28,672 nucleotides of DNA from an uncultured Eubacterium sp. (GTDB taxonomy: Bacteria > Bacillota > Clostridia > Lachnospirales > Lachnospiraceae). The translations under genes were made by a program, and so were the position numbers. Shown piece by piece: positions 25,640 to 28,672 of this stretch. The stretch is from the NCBI GenBank assembly GCA_910586445.1, contig CAJUHV010000051.1, forward strand, positions 1-28,672, given 5' to 3'. Numbering within the stretch: position 1 is the stretch's first letter; each line of letters starts with the position of its first letter. A model generated the notes under the pieces. That model made no database searches, was not told the DNA's origin, and saw only the letters and a program-made list of their open reading frames with translations.

Positions 25640-26611
25640 ATGCCGGCAATTCAGGACACAATTATACAGGCTGTTAATCTGAAAGGACACAAAATCTTAG
25701 CAGACAAGAATACTCTGTGTATTATTTTAGAGGATCTTTCCCCCAATTTGTATAAAGAGCGGGATTTTATTGATAAAGTGTATAATAATGAGGTTGGAAA
25801 AATATTATGTAAGGCCTGCACATCAGAGCTGTCAAAGAAGGCAGAGTATTTAAGAGAGGCGGATAAATACCTCGATGAAGAGAATGGACGTAATGCAAGC
25901 TGGCGGAAGAGATTGTTATCCTATTTTGAGAAAGCTGTTATGGAAAAATATGGTGAAGAGTTGTCTGTGACGAATGCAGAGAAGTCTGTACAGCGTATGG
26001 AGGGTAACAAAGACACTTCAAAAGCAGGCACTGATAGTAAAACTAAAATTATTGAAGAAAAGTTGTCTGTGACAAAAGCAGGGAAGCCTGTACAGCGTAC
26101 GGGGGATAACAAAGACACTTCAAAAACAGATACTGATAGTAAAACTAAAATTATCGAAGAAATGAATCTGGGTAAATATTATGAGAATAAAGGTCAGATG
26201 GAGACCGCATTTAAACATTATTACCAGGCAGCAAATCTTGGCGATGCCAAAGGACAGTTTCTGATAGGATATATGTACGAATACGGAGAAGGAACCAATA
26301 AAAATCTGGTTCAGGCTGTGCGGTGGTATGCAAAAGCTGCTGCAAAAGGAAACAGAGGCGCACAGCATAATCTAGGTTTTTTTTACTATAGTGGCAACGG
26401 AGTAGTGCAGAACTACAGGAAAGCATTTGAGTACTTTATGATGGCAGCAGAACAAGGAAAACCAGATTCTATGTGCAATATAGGAGTGATGTATGAATAT
26501 GGTCAATATGTGAGAAAAGACAGGCGGGAAGCATTGAAATGGTATAAAAAAGCATTAGATAATGATGATCCAAATGCTGAACGTTACTATTTATCACTGC
26601 TCAGGCGGTAG
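25640..26611 (+). CDS. Sel1-repeat protein with the shared N-terminal helical domain
   Basis: Residues 1-100 of this 323-residue protein are strongly similar to those of the TerD protein at 643: IQDTIIQAV, ILEDLSPNLYKERDFIDKVYNN and RKRLLSYFEKAV. A Ser/Lys/Thr-rich linker (about 105-175) is a two-copy tandem repeat of 34 residues. The rest (about 175-320) consists of about four Sel1-like repeats (AANLGDAKGQFLIG, AAAKGNRGAQHNLG, AAEQGKPDSMCNIG), a protein-binding solenoid. It is probably an adaptor that links partners to the complex through the N-terminal domain. It is preceded by GGGAGG and lies 35 bases after the FtsK-type gene, as the last gene of the operon. Confidence 0.9.
   Translation: MPAIQDTIIQAVNLKGHKILADKNTLCIILEDLSPNLYKERDFIDKVYNNEVGKILCKACTSELSKKAEYLREADKYLDEENGRNASWRKRLLSYFEKAVMEKYGEELSVTNAEKSVQRMEGNKDTSKAGTDSKTKIIEEKLSVTKAGKPVQRTGDNKDTSKTDTDSKTKIIEEMNLGKYYENKGQMETAFKHYYQAANLGDAKGQFLIGYMYEYGEGTNKNLVQAVRWYAKAAAKGNRGAQHNLGFFYYSGNGVVQNYRKAFEYFMMAAEQGKPDSMCNIGVMYEYGQYVRKDRREALKWYKKALDNDDPNAERYYLSLLRR
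25961..26062 (+). repeat. Tandem repeat copy 1 within the Sel1-repeat gene
   Basis: A 102-base unit (34 codons, from TTGTCTGTGAC) is followed directly by a second copy at 26063-26164 with only scattered substitutions. It encodes the Ser/Thr/Lys-rich linker. The near-identity points to a recent in-frame duplication. Confidence 0.85.
26063..26164 (+). repeat. Tandem repeat copy 2 within the Sel1-repeat gene
   Basis: Second copy of the 102-base unit that starts at 25961; the shared part ends with ACTAAAATTAT(T/C)GAAGAA. The number of copies may vary between strains. Confidence 0.85.
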
Positions 26612-26722
26612 ATGATTGAACAGGGAGCACTGTATGTAAGAATGGATTGGATGTAGAAGGGGGCTGTGGGATGTATCATGAATTTTATAAATAATCCTGA
26701 ATTATTCACGACGGCATGATTT

Positions 26723-28006
26723 TTGAATATGCTCCTCCGTAGCTGGTTTGGCACCAGCCATAATAGGAATGTGTTCCGCAGCAGGAAGAACTCGGCAGTC
26801 GTGTTTTTATCACTTTTTTTGGCAGTCATGATCCTTCTTACGTTTGACGGTTTGCTTTCAGGGTTTTCTGCTGCTGCAGTCGGAGATCTGATGTATTATG
26901 ACCTGGCAGTCGAAGGGAATTATGATGTGATTCCGAAAGAAGCGTTAGAGCAGATTGCAAATATAGAGGGTGTGGTATCGGCTGAGCCGGTGTGTTCACG
27001 CATACTCGCGGACCGTGATTCGGATGGACGCGAGTGGCTGGAGGTCAGCGACAGTCTCTTGAAAAGATATTGTGAAGAAAAAACCGGTGAGTTGTTACAG
27101 ATTGACGCGGAAGCGGTCCAGAATGCAATCCAGGGAGATTATTACGCAGCTTATTTGATCGGGGTCGGGCAGATTGAATTTGAGCGGATCAAGAAAATAT
27201 GCGCATTAGGATTAAGCTATGAAGAATTTCAGGCTGGAGAAGCCGGAATATGGCTTTGTGATAATCTATCCAGCCAAATGCCTGTCGGCAGTCAGAAACT
27301 ATTTCTGGGCGGGCCGGATGGAAAAAGGGTTACAATTCCGAAAATGGAAGGCCGTCCGGTTGATACACATACATTTTTGACTATTAGTGAGGTTGCACCG
27401 AATATCCTTATAAGCAATGAGGCGCTTCGCAATATAGTGGATACAGATGTTTACGTCCAAAAGATCAATATCCAGATTGAACATCCAGCGCTCGATACAC
27501 AAATACAGAGGGTTGTAAAAGAGATACTGGGGGATACACAGGGGATCTGGGGTGATTCCAAACAGGAAAAAGTAGAGCAAAAGGAGCGTTCATTTTTTTC
27601 TTTACGGATGCTTGGCATAGCAATGTCAGTTGTTTTATTTTTCATTGCGGTTTTAAATTTTATGAATACCATTTATGCGGACATTTTGGCCAGGGACAGA
27701 GAGATTGCTATGCTTGAGTGCATCGGCATTTCGAAAAAACAGGTAAAACAGATGCTTGTTATGGAAGGGATTTTTTATGCAGCCATCACAGCGTTTTTGG
27801 TACTTACACTCGGAATGGCCATTTATCTGCAGGCATACCAGGCATTTACAAAACTTGCTGAGTGGGCTCAGTTTCGGTATCCGCTGCGTATGGCGGGGAT
27901 CATGGGTATTGTCATGCTTTTGATATCGGTGCTGGTTCCGCTTATTTCCTATCGGAGTATTTCGCAGGATAATGCGATTGAACAGCTTAGAAAGGCGGAA
28001 ATGTAA
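26723..28006 (+). CDS. FtsX-family ABC transporter permease, probably N-terminally truncated
   Basis: The 427-residue frame starts at a TTG just after an in-frame TGA (26717-26719) and has no ribosome binding site. It begins with RNVFRSRKNSAVVFLSLFL (one membrane span, about 25-45), a large extracytoplasmic region (about 55-290), and three more spans (about 293-315, 345-367 and 388-410) with the DREIAMLECIGIS coupling helix between the second and third. This is the FtsX/MacB permease core. In the clostridial permeases it resembles, this is the second half of a protein about twice as long, so the first half and the partner ATPase gene seem to be missing. It is probably a remnant of an older flanking gene and not part of the TerY-P-like operon. 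Confidence 0.7.
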   Translation: MNMLLRSWFGTSHNRNVFRSRKNSAVVFLSLFLAVMILLTFDGLLSGFSAAAVGDLMYYDLAVEGNYDVIPKEALEQIANIEGVVSAEPVCSRILADRDSDGREWLEVSDSLLKRYCEEKTGELLQIDAEAVQNAIQGDYYAAYLIGVGQIEFERIKKICALGLSYEEFQAGEAGIWLCDNLSSQMPVGSQKLFLGGPDGKRVTIPKMEGRPVDTHTFLTISEVAPNILISNEALRNIVDTDVYVQKINIQIEHPALDTQIQRVVKEILGDTQGIWGDSKQEKVEQKERSFFSLRMLGIAMSVVLFFIAVLNFMNTIYADILARDREIAMLECIGISKKQVKQMLVMEGIFYAAITAFLVLTLGMAIYLQAYQAFTKLAEWAQFRYPLRMAGIMGIVMLLISVLVPLISYRSISQDNAIEQLRKAEM

Positions 28007-28028
28007 AAATAAAACTTTGGTGTGAAGT

Positions 28029-28049
28029 ACAACCCTCAAATAGGGCTGT
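28029..28049 (+). terminator. Weak terminator-like hairpin after the permease
   Basis: ACA and CCCT (28029-28031 and 28033-28036) can pair with AGGG and TGT (28042-28045 and 28047-28049) around a CAAAT loop, with one mismatch. The T-rich tract is 12 bases downstream, so termination would be inefficient. Confidence 0.25.
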
Positions 28050-28059
28050 TGGTCAATAC

Positions 28060-28087
28060 CTATTTTAAGCCCGTCATCCTAAAATAG
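28060..28087. repeat. Short perfect inverted repeat
   Basis: CTATTTTA (28060-28067) and TAAAATAG (28080-28087) are perfect complements around a 12-base spacer. It could be a hairpin or a protein-binding site; nothing else supports a function. Confidence 0.35.
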
Positions 28088-28315
28088 AAATCTCCCATAG
28101 AATAAATGTCAAGGAAAGTGTAATGCAGAGAGCAGCGTGGTTTATTAATGTCATAAATCATGTTGCTTTTGTTATGAAGTACTAAATAATAGAATAAAAT
28201 ACGTCTGCTTGTTTATATTTCGCTAAGAATGATCTTTTCGTATGGAACATCTACGATATATACGAAATACTGAATTTATAAGGCTTTTTAAAACAATGCC
28301 CCGTAGAAGCCAAAC

Positions 28316-28380
28316 GAGGAGGAACGTCTCAGGCGGTACATTCAAATATTGAAATCAGGGCATTTCGTGGTTCGGTTAAA
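28316..28380 (+). repeat. Right copy of diverged direct repeat flanking the locus
   Basis: This 65-base counterpart of 231-298 lies in the same orientation about 28 kb away. In frame it reads EEERLRRYIQILKSGHFVVR and then LN, close to the left copy's peptide. The shared peptide and the codon-sized indel suggest that both descend from a coding sequence, perhaps of a mobile element. No start or upstream part of the gene is visible here. Confidence 0.6.
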
Positions 28381-28424
28381 CATGGTATTATTATAAATTT
28401 TGGTGCTGAAATGTGTGAGTAACC

Positions 28425-28589
28425 ATGGGAAATCTATTTATACAACATTTGTCAGGGAGAATTTTTCCTAAAAGGGAACATGGGCTTGCGAACGGGCAGA
28501 TTGCAGCAGGAATTGGCTATAAAGCTAAAGGTGTAGAAAGAACAAGGAAGATATTTAAAATATCAAGGTGGATTTGTGCAAAGAACTGA
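28425..28589 (+). CDS. Possible 54-residue ORF, unknown or remnant
   Basis: ATG 28425 opens a 54-codon frame ending at TGA 28587-28589. The middle (LANGQIAAGIGYKAKGVERT) is faintly like a helix-turn-helix segment. There is no ribosome binding site, and it lies in decayed flank DNA, so it may be a fragment of a regulator or meaningless. Confidence 0.22.
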   Translation: MGNLFIQHLSGRIFPKREHGLANGQIAAGIGYKAKGVERTRKIFKISRWICAKN

Positions 28590-28672
28590 AAATAACTTTG
28601 GCAAAGCATTTCTACTGTGAGAGTATGAAAGTTTTTCTGTAAATAGTGTTTTTAAAGGTCTTCTATGATAAA

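Larger units (their letters stand above)
28007..28672. other. Gene-poor right flank
   Basis: This AT-rich stretch holds an imperfect hairpin (28029-28049), a short perfect inverted repeat (28060-28087), the right copy of the diverged direct repeat (28316-28380) and one possible 54-residue ORF at 28425. No RNA gene or convincing larger ORF is seen on either strand. It looks like decayed mobile-element DNA. Confidence 0.5.

Noticed and set aside
28007..28672. A tRNA gene or attachment site at the right edge
   Set aside because: I found no cloverleaf, no CCA end and no tRNA-like arms; only short AT-rich inverted repeats are present.

Overview
The window looks like an accessory region of a low-to-moderate G+C Gram-positive anaerobe, probably a gut clostridium of the Lachnospiraceae type. 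The reasons are A/T-biased third positions, strong AAGGAGG-type ribosome binding sites with frequent GTG/TTG starts, a helicase fragment of the kind carried by Tn1549/ICE-like elements, and an FtsX-type permease typical of that group. Essentially all coding is on the + strand.

Layout. (1) 1-329: the truncated C-terminal helicase part of a conjugative-element protein, cut off just before helicase motif VI. (2) 330-642: AT-rich non-coding DNA with inverted repeats and one possible 50-codon ORF. (3) 643-1566: a helical N-terminal domain fused to a TerD domain. (4) 1567-1844: a promoter-like sequence and a long leader with nested and pseudoknotted complementary segments. (5) 1845-26611: one tightly packed run of 18 genes in a single direction. 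(6) 26723-28006: an FtsX-type permease that seems to lack its N-terminal half. (7) 28007-28672: decayed DNA containing a diverged copy of a repeat that also lies at 231-298.

The long operon resembles a greatly extended TerY-P (TerY-phosphorylation) signalling system. In order it encodes: an active-looking Ser/Thr kinase; a TerY-like vWA protein with a (D/N)PF-rich tail; a pseudokinase with the same C-terminal module as the kinase; two more vWA proteins; a PP2C phosphatase with a coiled-coil tail; a coiled-coil protein; a double zinc-ribbon plus FHA-like protein; a stand-alone NrdG-like radical SAM protein; a ClpB-type AAA+ ATPase; a membrane-anchored degenerate kinase; two small helical proteins; a HerA/VirB4-like ATPase; a coiled-coil protein with a C39/papain-like cysteine peptidase domain; a small unknown protein; a 1255-residue coiled-coil FtsK/SpoIIIE ATPase; and a Sel1-repeat protein. 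The Sel1-repeat protein and the upstream TerD protein share the same N-terminal helical domain, so both ends of the locus carry a common adaptor-like module.

Inferred working model: a stress- or invasion-sensing phospho-signalling module (kinase, pseudokinases, vWA scaffolds, PP2C and FHA reader) controls an AAA+ remodeller and two translocase-type ATPases. These act on helical substrates and a peptidase effector, or on DNA. No part of this is demonstrated by the sequence alone, but gene packing, domain reuse and duplication argue that the locus works as one system. It may be an undescribed variant of the Ter-linked conflict or stress systems.
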